The position numbers were made by a program, and so were the translations under genes. A model generated the notes under the pieces. The model had not been told where the DNA came from. It searched no databases and saw nothing but the letters and a program-made list of their open reading frames with translations. Source: Formicarius rufipectus (taxonomy: Eukaryota > Chordata > Aves > Passeriformes > Formicariidae). Taken from it: DNA of 64,000 nucleotides. The DNA lies in assembly GCA_013399695.1 (NCBI GenBank), contig VXAU01001865.1, positions 953,586-1,017,585 on the forward strand. The letters are read 5' to 3'. Below, one piece after another: positions 1 through 14,100 of this stretch. How positions within the stretch are numbered: the first letter of the stretch is position 1; every line of letters begins with the position of its first letter.

Positions 1-3000
1 ATATTACAGATGATAGAAAAGCTAACATTTGAGGACATACTCCAAATGAAATAGTTGGAAAGAGTAGGGATTCTGGATGCCAGAGAATGGGATGTAACTG
101 GTGTAAACTGGCTTGCAACTGGTCAGTTGTGACTGACTCTTGTGGTCAGTCTGGCAGTTGTACTTACAATGTGATCTTGTGCAGAAGGCAACAGGGAAGA
201 AATAGTAAGGTGAGATTAAAACAGGCAGCATGGAGGAAATAGTAAAGTAGGATGAAAAACAAGGTAGGGTTCAAGCTGTGAAGGTTATTTCCTCTTACTT
301 CATTTTGGCATTGTACTGCTATGACTGCTTAAACAATATAAATCTGATTTACTATGGCTTGTATAAATTCAAGAGAATATATCAGTGTATGTAATCTCAA
401 ATCTCTATCCTGGTGACTTGTTTGGCTGGCATGAGTCATTTGGTTCTCTTGGAAGTTTATCTCCTTGGTAGTAAGGGTAAATGCAAGGTTAGTTGTATAG
501 AAATGTGGTTTGTAACTGTTGTTTGCTAATCTGAAGTTGAGCAAGCATAATTGCCAGGAGTCAAAGATCAGGGTTAAAATCTTCCAAAGCCAGTGCTATT
601 GGGGATCTTACCTTCCGCTTGAGATTTTTTAGAAAGCTTTCAGCATGAATGTTTTGGGTCATGTGTGCCCATGTGATGAGCTACCAGCTTTGTAAATAGC
701 TTTAGGACCTCTACTGCATGTGATTTGTTGGGAGTTTTGTCCCCTATTGACCAAATTGAAAGGTTATAGAAGTTGGCGTTATAGTTTGATATGCCAAGTA
801 TTTGATGCTTTGTAGTCCAGAAGCCTCCACACAATATTCTGTGGTAATGGATACTTTGCACACGAAACAACTGCATTTAAAAAGTTACTTAATTTCTATA
901 CAGTGTAGTTGATGTATGCTCCTTTCTGTAATTTTTATATAGGTTTTTTTCCTTATTTGCTGTCTTCATGTCATCTGTGGCTGAATGTTATTAGATCTAT
1001 GACGTTTTTAAAAAATTGTAATAGTTATTATTCAGGAGGACTTTTCCACTTGACGGGGAAATACCTCTTTGTCATATCCCAGATGTAAACTGTTCAAGAA
1101 GTATATGTGCACAGGATCAGGAAATCTTACTTAAATCTATATAGTGAAAAAGTCCATTGATGTCTGACTCTTTCAGACTGGTGTTCCACAATGTGATTTA
1201 AAGTATAAGCTGGAGATGAGGTGGTTGCTTCTATCACTGACAGAGGGGAGGGGAAAAAGGGAAGCAAAACTGAATAACGCCCTTGGCAAGATGAAATTAA
1301 AATTGACTGCAGTTTCAGTTCCTAAGGTTCAGTAATCTTTACAAACTGTGTTCACAACACTTGGCTTTGTGTAGGTTCACTACTGTGTTGTGAGGAAGAA
1401 TGCAGAAATTACCATACTGAATCACACCAGAATTTCTAAAACCTCTGTTACAGTGGCTGTAATAGAGGCCTAGAGAGAGACTGATGGGGGAAACTGGAAT
1501 TCTGTGCTGGGGGAGCAACTTCTGACTCTTAACTTTCTGAACTAGAAGTGCCTATATATTTAGTGACTGTGGTTGGATTCTTCCATGGATATGTTCAGAT
1601 GGCTTTTTTTTTCCCCATGCATTTATGTGAAGTTTGTGGACTTCAGTGCATGCTTCCTTCACATTGTTTTTTGTAACTCCTGTTTCTTTTGAGCCTGTCC
1701 CCTATCGTTTCAGCTAATACTTGTTATTTCTTTTGTTAGAAGATGCTGAATAGTCATCTGTCATTTTAGGCATTTGTTTGAGCTTGAGTCAGTGATGCTT
1801 GGTGCACTGTAGCTATCTTGTTTTACACTGAAGATAGCAATTGTTGCAGAATATTTGGTACTGAATCTTTGAGCACTGTTTGCAGTTATATATTTGAATA
1901 GAGCATGTGACTCTTTCAGACTTAGCACAATGGTATTTTGGGGTTTTTGTGGAAGTTTGAAAAATGCTAAGTCAGACCTGGCCTTTGTGGTTTCTGGACC
2001 CCATCAGTGTGGCTTTTGGAGTCCACAGTACCATCTGGTTTTTCTCCTCAAGAAACTTCAAGTGATTTGCTACCCATTACTGCATCTACAAGTATCTGAA
2101 CAGAACAGTGTGAGCATATTCAAATTTGTATTGTAAATGAACATATTCCTGTATCACTAGACTGTGCATTAACATCAGGAAACTATATTATCGTCTTTGG
2201 CAATTTAATCAAGAATACACTTGCCTGAGTGCTCTTTCCTATTCTGAGGCTTACCAAGAATTGTGCCTTTGTCTGGAACAAGTGAGGGAGAACAGGGTTC
2301 AGAATGGAATTTTAAGTATAAACTAGTCCTTAAGTGATCCTGATGTATCATGTAGAGTTGACTAAAAGGTTTTTAATACTACTTGTACCACTTCAAAGGG
2401 TAAGAAAAGTTGCATCCTAATTGATCCTTCCCTACTTCTATATGCAGACTACTATAGAAGATCAGCATGTACGAGCGACTTGATCTCATATAGATCTGAT
2501 ACATCCTAATGAAATGCTCACAAGTGTACTTTGTTCCTCTGCTAGGATGAGTTTAAAAATTTGGTTTTTGGTTCATAGATAGTTTAACTTTCTGCTCCAT
2601 GTTTCTCATAGGCTAAAAATTTTTTTCTTAGCAAATAATACAGACTTCCACGCAAATACTTTACAGATTAGGTAAGGGCACAGTACATGCTTTCTCTCCT
2701 CTTCCAGCAATTCCCAGAGGATGGGACTTAGGCAGTTTTTGGCTCCTGGTTTTGTTTTTTTGCAGCTCTATGACTTCCCCTAGCAAATGTCTAATACTGT
2801 GGTTTCAGAAGGTCAGTTCTGCAGAACTCAAGAGTTTGTTCTTCATCCAAGTCCAGCCTGCTTGTACTTAATCCAGATTTCATTTAACACAGGCATTCCA
2901 TGGATGAATTCTGCAAAGGCTGAGTATCTTCAAAGAGCAAGAAAGCCACTGATTGTGAGAATTTATTTTAAAAGAAAAACCTGTGCATGTGTTGTCTGTG

Positions 3001-5080
3001 ATTTCACTCAAAGCTATGATTTGATATTGCGGTGAAGTCTTGAGTGACAGGTATGAAAAACCAAAGCCATTTTAGTAGATAGAGGCATTAGTAAGTTTGC
3101 CAGAGAGTATGTCATAATTCATCTTGGCTTGCCCTCCACCAGCTCAATGCATAGCAACCTTTTTTCCCCTCCTCTATTAAAAACAGTAAATGCACTAAGT
3201 TTCTGATGTATTTGAGCTTCAAGGCGGGGGGGGAAATTACCTTCTTGAGGACTCTCTCTTCTCAACGAGACTTGTTTTTGTCAGATGAACTTGCTTGATA
3301 TCTTATTCAAATTGTACTATTCATCTTGAAACAAAGCAAAATTTGGTATCTCCAATATAAGGAGACTTATTATTGTATTAGAATAGAGCAAGGTGAAGTA
3401 AGTCCAGGTGTCCAGCTGGCCTTTGTGTCACTGATCACAGCCCTTTGAGGCTGGCACTGGAGGCAGTTTTCTGTGCTCATTCTTAGGGGCTGCCCTTGCT
3501 GGTAACAACAGAAGCAAAAAGGTGCCAGTGCCTACCTTGGCCTTTTCTTGTCTTGTCTGGAGGTCCTCTGCCTGATTCAGTCGTGGAGCCCTTGTCTTCC
3601 TGTTCCGCATGATATTTCTGCAAAAGCCCATGCACAATTCTGCAACATTCTTGATCCTCCTCTGTGCTTTGATCCTTCTTGGGATCCTATGTTCTACTGT
3701 ATCTACTATACCATGGTCACTGTAGCTGTCTGCCCTGACCTTGACGTCACTGGCCAGATTTTCCATGTTTGTAGTTATGATGCTTATCACAAGTGAGGAA
3801 GGAGAGACATGGAAGTCTCTGGTTGCTTACGCTATTATTCTGTTTTAAAATGATTCAAGAAGTTGCTGGACAGCCTGTTCATTGTTATTCTTTTTGACAT
3901 ACATATCTAAATAGTTATTTCCTTACAATTCTGCTTTTGGTCACTTTCTCTTTAAGTAAAACCTTACTTAGGTTCGTTTTCCATTCTCTCCCTTCACCTT
4001 GCTGTGAAGGGTGATAGCGAACTCTCACTGTTACCATATCTAGTTCTCCTGTCGGACTTCTTAAAATTTTTTATCTATTCCACTACAGTCTGGATTTCAG
4101 AATAAAATATTTGTGTTATATAGGGCAGTTATTCCCTCCCATATTTTCCTTGCTTATCATTCATTGACAACCCATACTTTGGCTATCAGTACTTCAAAAC
4201 TAATTTTAAACTGGTGAAGCAAAACTTGAGTGGATATCTTCCATGACTGAATGTTTCACCAAGTCAGTGTTAATTTTTTGCTTAGATGAGTATTTAAGTT
4301 TGTCACTGTTAGAAATCCATCCTTACAGTTTGGGTAAGTTAACAGCATGCTCTTTTAATTTCTGGTAGTTTTGTGTCTTAATGATGTGTTACTCTTTTGT
4401 TTCAGAATAAGCTGCTCCGAGGGACAGTTGTTTTTAAGTGGTTTCTTAAAATTGAAGAGAAATTAGAAATTAATTTCAGAAGCCACTCTGCATCTCTTGT
4501 GTTAAAGTCCTAGTACTTAGGATTTTGCTGTATCTGAGGTTGGGTAGAATGCTGGGCTGAGGAGCCCGTCCCAGGCTCCGTGCTGAGGCAGCAGGCTCAT
4601 TGTCTTGCAGTTGCCATGGTGGGGGAGGAGTGAAAGGTTTTCCATCCGCCTTCATTTCAGTGACCTTTGCCAAGTTGGCAGTAGCAGTGGACTGGGAAAA
4701 ACCTAAACAGTCGTTTCTGTTCCGTGAGTCTGTACAGTTGTCGCTCAAGTTTTGTAAGCTGAAAAATAAATTGAAATTGAGAAGGTAGTACTGTATGTTT
4801 TCAAAATGCCATCTCTGCAATTCTTTCACTTACTGAGCTTCCCAGGGAATACATACTTGGAATTTATTAAACTGCTGTTTGTGAAGACTCCTGTGTTTAA
4901 TGCTTCCACAGCTTGCATAAGCGAGATAGAATAAAAGGTCAAAGTAATGTCAGCATGTGAAATGTTAACAAGTAAAAACATGAAAAGATTCTTTAAATAT
5001 TCAATGGGACTTAATTTTGATCATCTGCTTAATGCAGTGACAATACAGTTTTCACAAACTCTGTTTGTTTATTCTTTCAG
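1..5080. other. Upstream / first-intron sequence of HYCC1
   Basis: AT-rich sequence with no coding exon I can support. The first recognised HYCC1 exon begins at 5081 directly after a splice acceptor, so this stretch is probably intron 1, with the non-coding first exon and promoter to the left of the window. There is no CpG-rich patch that would mark a promoter. The only recognisable element is a LINE reverse-transcriptase fragment near 3395-3800. Short open frames here look like chance. Confidence 0.6.
3395..3800 (-). repeat. Degenerate CR1-like LINE fragment (reverse transcriptase region), antisense
   Basis: Read on the minus strand, 3400-3480 gives a peptide close to AVISDTKASWTP, which resembles the (R)VVISGTKSSWRP stretch just before the GVPQGS block of CR1 reverse transcriptases. 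The stretch is homologous to the fragment near 29.5-29.8 kb in this window: both share the GGTGTCCAGCTGG block, the CCCTTTGAG block and the CTTGCTGGTAACA block in the same order. The rightward limit is approximate because the far end aligns less clearly to CR1. It encodes no intact protein. Confidence 0.6.
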
Positions 5081-5160
5081 GCTGAAGGTTTGGAAACATA
5101 TGTTGGAAGATGTTAGCTGTGGATACTGGGGTTGTAGAGGAGTGGCTATCAGAGTTCAAG
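5081..5160 (+). CDS. HYCC1: HYCC1 coding exon 1 (contains start codon)
   Basis: The acceptor is TTCTTTCAG at 5072-5080 and the donor GTAATA begins at 5161. Bases 5081-5109 are 5' UTR and 5110-5160 encode residues 1-17 (MLAVDTGVVEEWLSEFK). An in-frame stop at 5083-5085 closes the frame upstream. An earlier, out-of-frame ATG at 5100 has a C at -3, a weaker context than the A at -3 of ATG 5110. Confidence 0.93.
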
Positions 5161-8100
5161 GTAATATACTCTCGGGTATTTTGTCAGTAGTGTTTGAATT
5201 GCTGCTGAAGCACTATGTAGGAGTGCTTGATTCCTGTAGAAAATGAAAAATAGTAACCCTGGGTTTTCCTTAGATCATGTGATAAATATAAATGTCTGAT
5301 TGAGAAGATTTTTTTCTTGTCTCTTTGGGATGACATACTTTCTGATACAGACCAGTTAAAATTTATATCATAGCTGAATGATTTTGTTGGTTTGAGTACA
5401 GTCCTGTTCTGCTTAGGTACTGGGAATGTGTTTTCTTATCTGTGTGGGGGAGCATCATCTCCTTTGAAGGACTGCAGGTAAGTACTGTAAGAGCTGTGTT
5501 AAGTTTAAATGTACAGCTTCCAAAGGGTTGCTAAAAAGATTAGATTTTTACCTTCTTAAGTACTGGCAGAAAATTTGTTTAGTGTTGGAGAAGAACTGTT
5601 TGCATCAATTGGAGTTCGTGTGCTTGCTGAGCAAACTCTATCTGGTAATAATGTTCACTATCTGTGTACAGTCATTCTGGATTCTCCTTGAAATATGGAT
5701 TTGAAAACTGTTACGTTTCATGGTACTGACATTTCAAGTGGAATTTCAGTGAGGATTGCACCTCTGGAACTCTTGGTTTTTTTTTTCTGTTTTCCATCTA
5801 CTGTCATTACATTCTGTATGAAACTGCAAAATGATAGAATGCAGTGTGTCTTCTGCTAGTGCTCTGAAAACAGCGATTTTTTATGAAACAAGTCTTAGTT
5901 TATAGTAAACTCTGATAAATAGTAACTTGCAATGAAAAATGGTTGTCAAAATAGCTGTTTTATTTTAATGAAATTTGCTTATAATACTTTTATTTCAGAC
6001 ACTGCCAGAAGCATCCATATCCAACTATGCTACCAGCTTGAAAGACAAGACTGCTTTGATTTCATCTCTTTATAAAGTAATTCAGGAACCACAGAGTGAA
6101 GTGAGTATATTGGATCTCTCACCCAAAATGCCTGACTTAACACTAGCAGAATAAAAATAAGGTCTTGCATGCTAATTAATTATGTTCTAACTACATGAAC
6201 TACAGAACTACATGAGGAGTCTCGTTCAAAATATTTGTTCTTAGCAATGACATATTATCATGGAAAAAAAATTGTAAATTTTAACCTCCTGATCATAGCT
6301 AAGTTTGCAGATCCCGCTCATTGGATTCAGGACTTGGATACAGAATTGAGAAATATATTAAGGAATTGAAATGGTGTTTGAGTCTGACAGAATTCTTTCT
6401 GTAATTATCTGAGTGTGGATCTATAGATGTCAGAAGCTTGTCTGTTACAACTGAAGAGAACAAAGATAGGTTTGCCATCCTTTTGTTGCTGCTTAGATTT
6501 TAGTTTTTTTGTTGCTTAAAATACATACAATATAAATGCATGAATTTATAGAGTGCATGTACCCTTGCTGAAATGATGGAAACTATGAAAAAAATAGGGT
6601 GAAGGAGGGGCAGATTTGCTCAGTACTTGTAGCAGGATGACTTCTATATGCCATGACTGCCCTTTCTTTAAAGCGTCCAGGTGAATTCAGAACATACTTA
6701 GCTGGGTTTAGTTGTATGTTGTTAACTGCACTGACTCGTTTTCTACAATCCAGCAAACCTTGTGTGTATTGTTTTAAAATTGCACTGAGTCCTTCTTTCC
6801 TCTTCTGAAAGGACTCAGCAATAAGGCACCTTTCCAAAATTTCAGATTATGCCAGCAGTAAAGGTCAGAGGTTGAAATACTTTCAGTATATACATTTTCA
6901 GAGGGAATGCTCATATTGAAACTCCCAGGTTGTCCACCAAAGAAGAAGTGTAATTTTTCTTTGCTTCTCAGAAGGGCATTCTGAGTCATTCCAACTACTG
7001 AGTGAAGCCTGTCTGGTCTTCATAATGCTTATCAACATGTTAATTAATCTGATGAGTCTCCCTGTTGATAGCCAAATTAATACTTTCATATGGTCTTTGG
7101 TTTGTTACTATTATCACTAGGTTTCTCAGGGACCTTAGTAACAGGGTGCTACTGCAAATTCTGCTTGAAAAGGTTGTTGGGAAAATTCTAGAGGCAAAGT
7201 ATTGAAGATTTCCCTGTAATTTAAATGAAAAGCCAGCGCTGACGCTGAGTGTTGTTCTGCCTTGGGAAAAAGTCCTGAAGTCTTTATTTGGACTGTTCTC
7301 CAGGTAACTGTCCCTTTGTGTAAAGGGCTACTTGGAGCTTTCCACATTGTGAAAATAATTACAAACTAGCAGTTAAAAAGACAAGTAGTATCTTTCAGCT
7401 GTTATTTGAGATCTGTTAGCTACAATGCGTAATGGCAACCTGCTTTACGGTGTAGGGTATGTGCTGTCCTTTCTTACCTCATGGATGTAATGCAAGAGGG
7501 AAGAATTAATGCATGAACACTACAAATACTGCTGAGATTAAAAGTGGGCAAACAACACTATGTGTACACCTTTCAATATATGTACTTATAATTATCAGTA
7601 CTGTAAAATTGTGAATTACCTTGCTTTGGAGAATAGATTTTTTAAAGCATTGGAAAAGTATTCATGTGTATTTGCATCTGTAACTGCATTTTCCTGCTGG
7701 TTCCTGTTTGCTTTTCGTATGGGTTATTTTGGTTTGCTTTTCCAAAAAATTATCCATTTTTGAGATAAATAATTCACTTCATAGTAACTTTATTAGTAAA
7801 GACTTTGTTAGTTACTTTTGAGGTTCCTGGGCCACTGCTAGGTTAAAAATATAATTCAGTGAAAGGAGAGTTTTCAGTAAATGTGAAGATTTGAAGGACT
7901 TTTAAATGACTTGAAATCCTAACAAGTAATAAATAAGTAAATATACAAGGTTTGTTTTTTCACAGATTGAAGATTTTTTTTTTTGTTTTCTACTTAACAC
8001 ACTGTTGCTGTCCTTTTAGATAGGAGCCATGCAGGCATTTGCATTAGAAAATAGTGTTTGGAATGTGTAATGCATTTGAATGCAGTTTAAAAGGAAGAGG

Positions 8101-11100
8101 GATGAAATTGCTTGGACATTCTTTTGTTCCAGCATTAAAAAATTTTTCAGTCTCGTCGAAGTGTTTAGTTAAAATGGTATCTTGAAATGGCAACAATCAT
8201 TAGTGCATTTTGATATTAGGCTGTAGCATGTGGTGGCATTTTGAGGAAGAAAATCTTGTTTTGTACTGATTAGGTATTTAAATGTGCTGATACAAAGCTG
8301 TCTCAACAGAGATAACGATGTAAACATGGATACCTGTCATAGCTATTTATGTGCCTTTTAAAGTTCAAGCACATCATTCAGAACTGATACTTCATTATGG
8401 GAAGCATGCAAATTATGTGAAATATGAAAGCAACTGATGGGAAATATGTAAGCTGAAGATGGAAAGCAGTTCTGCTGATAGAGTTTTCTAGAAGGATCTT
8501 TGCTATACTCTTAAAACTGACGACTAGTGTACTTGGCATGACTTTTTTGCCTTTAGATTTAGATTACCTACAGATTTTTCACAGATGATTTTTCCAAAGT
8601 GAAGCTGTATTTGTCAAAAGCTAAAGTTTCCTTTTTCCTGAATGGACGAGATTGTCCCAGATTATTACTTAAAAAACCAAAGCCTGCTAAGATCTTTCAG
8701 TTTCAGAAGTAACTTTGGGAGATAAGAAATGTTGACTCAACTCTGTGTTAAGGAGGAAAAACAAGCAAATTGTTTTCTAGTGTGATCTCCTGGTAGTTTT
8801 GCCTTCTCTGCTGCAATAAAAGGAGGAATCTAGAATTACGTTTCTTACTTTTCGGAAAACTTGTTCCACTAAAACTGAAGTTGTGACTTAGACAATAGCA
8901 GAAGAACTGAATGTAGTAGTTCATCTACTTTGAAAGTCCTTAGTGTTTTTGACAGTATTTTCTACTTGGCTTAGGAAATCTCTTAATTTCCACACATTGA
9001 CACGTGGTGGTTAACACAGTGCTTCATCCTCTACCAGTGTTAGGTGGTAGCACAAAACTTCACATTAAATCAAGATGTACAATGCTGATTGCCTAATTGG
9101 TTTTAAGTCTGTTTTTTTTTTTTTTTTTAAATTTGATCTAGCTCAATGTATTACTTCCAGTTCAGTATATTACATCCAGCTTAACAAATTAACTCCAGAA
9201 TTACTTGAAGCTTCCCATTTCTTTCTCAAGCATATAAATACATGGAAGTTTCTAGAGGATTGTAATGAGAGTGGGAAAATGAAACCAAGTTATTGTAATG
9301 CTTTTGATTTTAGCATTACACGGCTCTTTTTGCTAAGTGGGTAAAAGCTTCTAGCAGCCTCCGCGTATGCTTTTGAAGTTCTAGAATACAAAGACCGTTT
9401 GTTCAGGTACTTTTCCTGTATATTAGAGAGAGTGAGAGCATGGTATGAGGTAGGTGATAACAAATATCCTCTATTTATGCCTTTGAGGCTTGAGGAAGTA
9501 AGCAAAAAATGAGCAAAAGCAGCCATGGGAATTCTTTCTTTGTGTGGAATGGATGGCTCTACTTTTATCATCCAGGAGTATGTTATAGGAATGAAAATTG
9601 TGTAATATGAGTTGGGCAGTTACTGTTTTGGTCACTCTCTATTAAATAAAATGTAATTTTTATCAGTTTACTTTTATCTAAAGGATTGATCCAGACAAAA
9701 TTGCTGACTCTTGTAATGTTTTATTCATTCACAATTGTAACTTACATTTCAGCTTCTGGAGCCAGTTTGCCACCAGCTCTTTGAGTTCTATCGCAGTGGC
9801 GACGAGCAATTGTTACGGTTTACACTGCAGTTTCTACCAGAATTGATGTGGTGCTATCTTGCTGTCTCAGCCACCAGAAATTTGCAGAGCAGTGGATGCA
9901 TAGAGGCTCTTCTCCTTGGAGTTTATAACTTGGTTTGTATTTGCATGTAACTATTCAGGCCTAAGATACTCATATGGTTCCGGGGCATACTACGGAATAT
10001 TTTACTGGGGAATAATTAACAGTTTTGTTTCAGAATTGAAATGAAGTGATTGAGTATTGGGGTTTGATTTCAAATGGGTGTCTGTGTCAGAAATCTGCTG
10101 CAACATGAACTTTTAATCTTTGGTAAATGTTTTTTCTGCTCTTTCTGTCATTCTTAAATGTTTTGTTAGTTATTTCTTGTATGGTTATTAAACTCACATT
10201 CTGCTTGAGAGCATTTTGAGGCAGTACTTTTGAAGTGGTTGCCCATATTTTCTGGAGTATTTTGGCTGTCTTAACTAAAACCACAAAAAATGACTTTCAA
10301 CAAATTCTTAATACGTGATTGCTGAACAGATTACCTAGCTTTGGGAAATTAAAGGTCTCCATTTTGAAATAACATTGACATTTTGAGAATATTTTATATG
10401 AAAATATTCTGTTTGTTGCTAAATTAATGCTTTGAAAAACAGAATTAATAAGGAACCTATAAGAGCAGCATATTTTAGTCTTTTTATAGTTATTGTAAAA
10501 AAACTTAGCGTTATTATGTCCATTGGCATTCTTGTCAGTGTAGTTCATATCTTTAGGGTGTTTTAGGAAGGCTTTTTGGGAAGTGAAACAGTGATGAACT
10601 TCATCTCCTCTTTCCATTCTGAATATCTGGAGAAGGCAGCTATTATCCTCCTAGCAGTAATCACAAGTGTCTTTACCAAGGAAGTGAAAACTTTTTTCAC
10701 CTAGGTGTCCAGTTAAAAAGACCTGAGCCCTTATATTCTGCTCGTCTTTAGGCAGGGTACAGTCTTCATGTGTTTTCTGTGTGCTTAGTTGTACCTGACA
10801 AGGAGAACATTCCTGGGAAACATATGGTGTGTCTTATGCCTTAAGTCAATTCACTCCTATGTTTCTGTGATGAAGTAATTTAAAATGGTTCATGGATACG
10901 GCTATAATTACTTGTTTTGCTTCTAGAAGAGATTATGTTTATGGTTAAGCTTGAAACCAGTCCAGTAACATCTCTTGGCTGTGAACAGTTTATTTCTCCA
11001 TTGGTTAACTTTGTTCTCCATCTCCAGCAGCTTGAGGTCATAAGAATTTACTGCAGACTTCTGTAGGAGGCTGTAGATCAGCATGACTTTGGGAAATTTT

Positions 11101-14100
11101 TTCCCCCTTCTTATCCTTTAAGATACAATGAATGCATTTGCCAAAATAATGCCACGTTACTCATGCTGACTTCTTCCCCTGTTGATGTATAAAATTTGTA
11201 ACTTACTCAAGATGGTATTGTTCTTCAATATACAAGGTTGAAAAGGTGGTAGGTGACCTACTTAGATACTTATTTGCTGTTTAACTGGCTGCTTTATGTT
11301 TTCAAGACCAAGAGGAAATATGTAGCCTAATAAAAACAGTAATTTTTATGTAAATATGTACGGTGGGCTCTTGGAAACTTGAGGGAGTTAACATGTTCAG
11401 TAGGAGTCCTGTAGTTTCTTACTGAAGGAAAATGAAAAATTAAGTGTTGCTCAGAATAATTTTAAATTCACTACATTGTGAGGAGTATAAAATTATTGTG
11501 GCTGAACCTTGAGCTCATGATCTGGTTTGTTTTACCTTCAGCTTAGACACATAACAATAGTAATGGGCACAGTTGAAATTTTTTGCTTTCCTGGCTGCAG
11601 ATATCAGGTTTTTTAAAGATGCTTCAGATCTTGAAATGCACTCCTGAACCTTAATTACAAATCTGATTGGAGTGAAGAATTCAAATATTGTTATTTCTAG
11701 ATTTTAAAAGTTTGGATGTAGCCAGTTTCTTTACCCTTCTGTATATTGAGGAAAATGTTTTCCACATTGATGCAGAAGCAATAATGAAAATTGAAGTATC
11801 AGTGGAGAATGGGAGCTTTGTAGTTTTTCAGAAGGAACAGCTCTGTATGTCTTTTTGATACTTTTCGTCCTTCCTTCAGTGTTTCATATTCTACATTAAA
11901 CCATGAGTTTTAATTGTTACTGCATGAAGTCAGTCCTTCAGCCTTCCAAAGTATATGGGTGATAGGAGATGCCAAGGCTTCTCTCTAATCAATACTTCTG
12001 TATAGCTGAAATCTGCTGTGGAAATTTTGAGAAGGGAGAAATAAAATCTGGTGTGTGGTGTTGGTTATTGGTGATGTCTGCTTTAAATCTTCAAAATTTA
12101 TTATTTGAAATACTTCAGTGCTCTTCTGTGGTATATAACCCTACCTTGTTTTGCCTTACCCGTTAGTCTTCTGTTCACTTACAGGAGCGAAAAGTCTGCC
12201 AGTGTAATGTAGTACTTTTCAAGAAAGCAGCTTCTCTAAAGCTTTGCATCCATGCTTCTTTTAATTCCATATTTATAGAGAGAGTTAGCAGACTTGGGCT
12301 TTTGCAAATGCTGTGCTGTCTGCTGCTGTTAAACCATGTGGGGCTGCAGTGATTCCAGAGTTGTGGTATTTCCAAAACAAATTACTCATAGAGTCATTAC
12401 TTGTTGGTTAAATAGTTTTCAGAACAGAGTTATTGAGCATTAACCTTCACAATTAGCAAATAGTGTATAATGAAAAAAAAAGATAATGCTGTTTAAACAT
12501 ACTGAGATTTCCTGTTAGTGATTTTAAAGTGGATTTTGAATGCAAAATGCATGGGCCCTTTGCTAAGTCATTTGAATGGTTTTCAGAAACAAACCAAATG
12601 CACTATGATAGAAAGCAAATAGATAATTTCTGGCTTGTAGCCTCAAATTGTTACAGTATCCCTATCTTTCCCTGTAATAATACTAGACATTTTGGGGTCT
12701 TGGGTTTCTGTAGTACACTGTAACCATTGCTATCTTCTTTTTCAGGAGATAGTTGACAAAGAGGGACATAGCAAAGTGTTGAGTTTCACAATTCCATCTT
12801 TGTCCAAACCTTCAGTCTATCATGAAGTAAGTAACATATACAATGTGAAGCTGTTACTGACTGAGAAAGGTAGTAATGCTTGGGGTCCCTTTGCAAGGAT
12901 AAAAGTGAAAATTAGTTTCAGCATATTGCACAATGACATGGGAACTTGTTTCTCAAACTTTTGAGTACTACTAACTGGACTCTGAGGCTTCTTAAAGGCT
13001 GAATCACAATAACTCCATAGTATCTCTGCACCAACTATGTCTTTTTGATTATGAAACCATATACATTATCTGGTGTAAAATGACTTCTCAAATCTAAGAC
13101 AGCTAAGCAAACAACCTTAAGCCTGTTGAAAGTCTATGTTCAATTATGGCACTGCTGATTGTCGTCTATTTTCACTTACATTACAGCAAGATTTGGAGTG
13201 AGCATGTTTTGAATGACCTTTTTTCCTTTAGCCTTCCAGCATTGGCTCCATAGCTCTCACCGAAGGAGCTTTGTCTCAGCATGGTTTGTCCAGGGTTGTG
13301 TACAGTGGACCTCATCCTCAGAGGGAGATGCTGACAGCACAGAACAGGTGAAATTGTATAATATGATTTTGCTTGGGAGTCAATAAGGGATCTTAATCTA
13401 ATTTTTAGTATAGTTGTAGACTGAAGGTGGATAGGTATTTGCTGTGTTTTGAGGTGTGGAGTTTTTTGTTTTTAAACACATGTAAATGTAGATGTATAAA
13501 GAGTAGGAGGGCATAGTACTCAGTTGTCAATTTTATTGAAATGAAATACCAGATATGTTTAACTGAGTCTTGTAAATTTTCATGTAAACTTGTTTCCTTT
13601 TAAAAGTGAAAATCAGTAATGTAATACTGATGTTTCTTGTAAATCCCAGGTTTGAAGTGCTGACTTTCCTTCTGCTCTGTTACAATGCTGCCTTAAGCTA
13701 CATGCCTGCAATGTCTCTTCAGTCATTGTGTCAGATTTGTTCAAGGTAATTTCTGTAGTCTGTTTACACTGAAAGTGGCATTTCCAACTTGAAATTCAAA
13801 CAGTTTGGATTTGTTTGTTTTGTTTTTTATAAAAATGAGCTTTGTTTTCCCAAAGGCTGCTTTTAAACTTGACTTCTTTTCATAAGTGTTTAGAGATGCA
13901 TTATTTGCTTTTAAGGTATCTCTTACATAACTTGGTCTTGAGATCTCAAAATGGGGAAACAATAACCTGGCTTATGTTCAGGTTAAGTGGAAAATGCAAA
14001 TAAATACTTCATAACAGTAGTTGTATTTGTGTTAACTAAAGAAGACCAGAAATGCCGTTTAAAAGTGTGGTAAATTTTGCATTGCAAGCTTACTAAATAT

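Noticed and set aside
3428..3790. 120-codon minus-strand frame
   Set aside because: Overlaps the degraded LINE fragment and keeps no catalytic motif; chance survival of an open frame.
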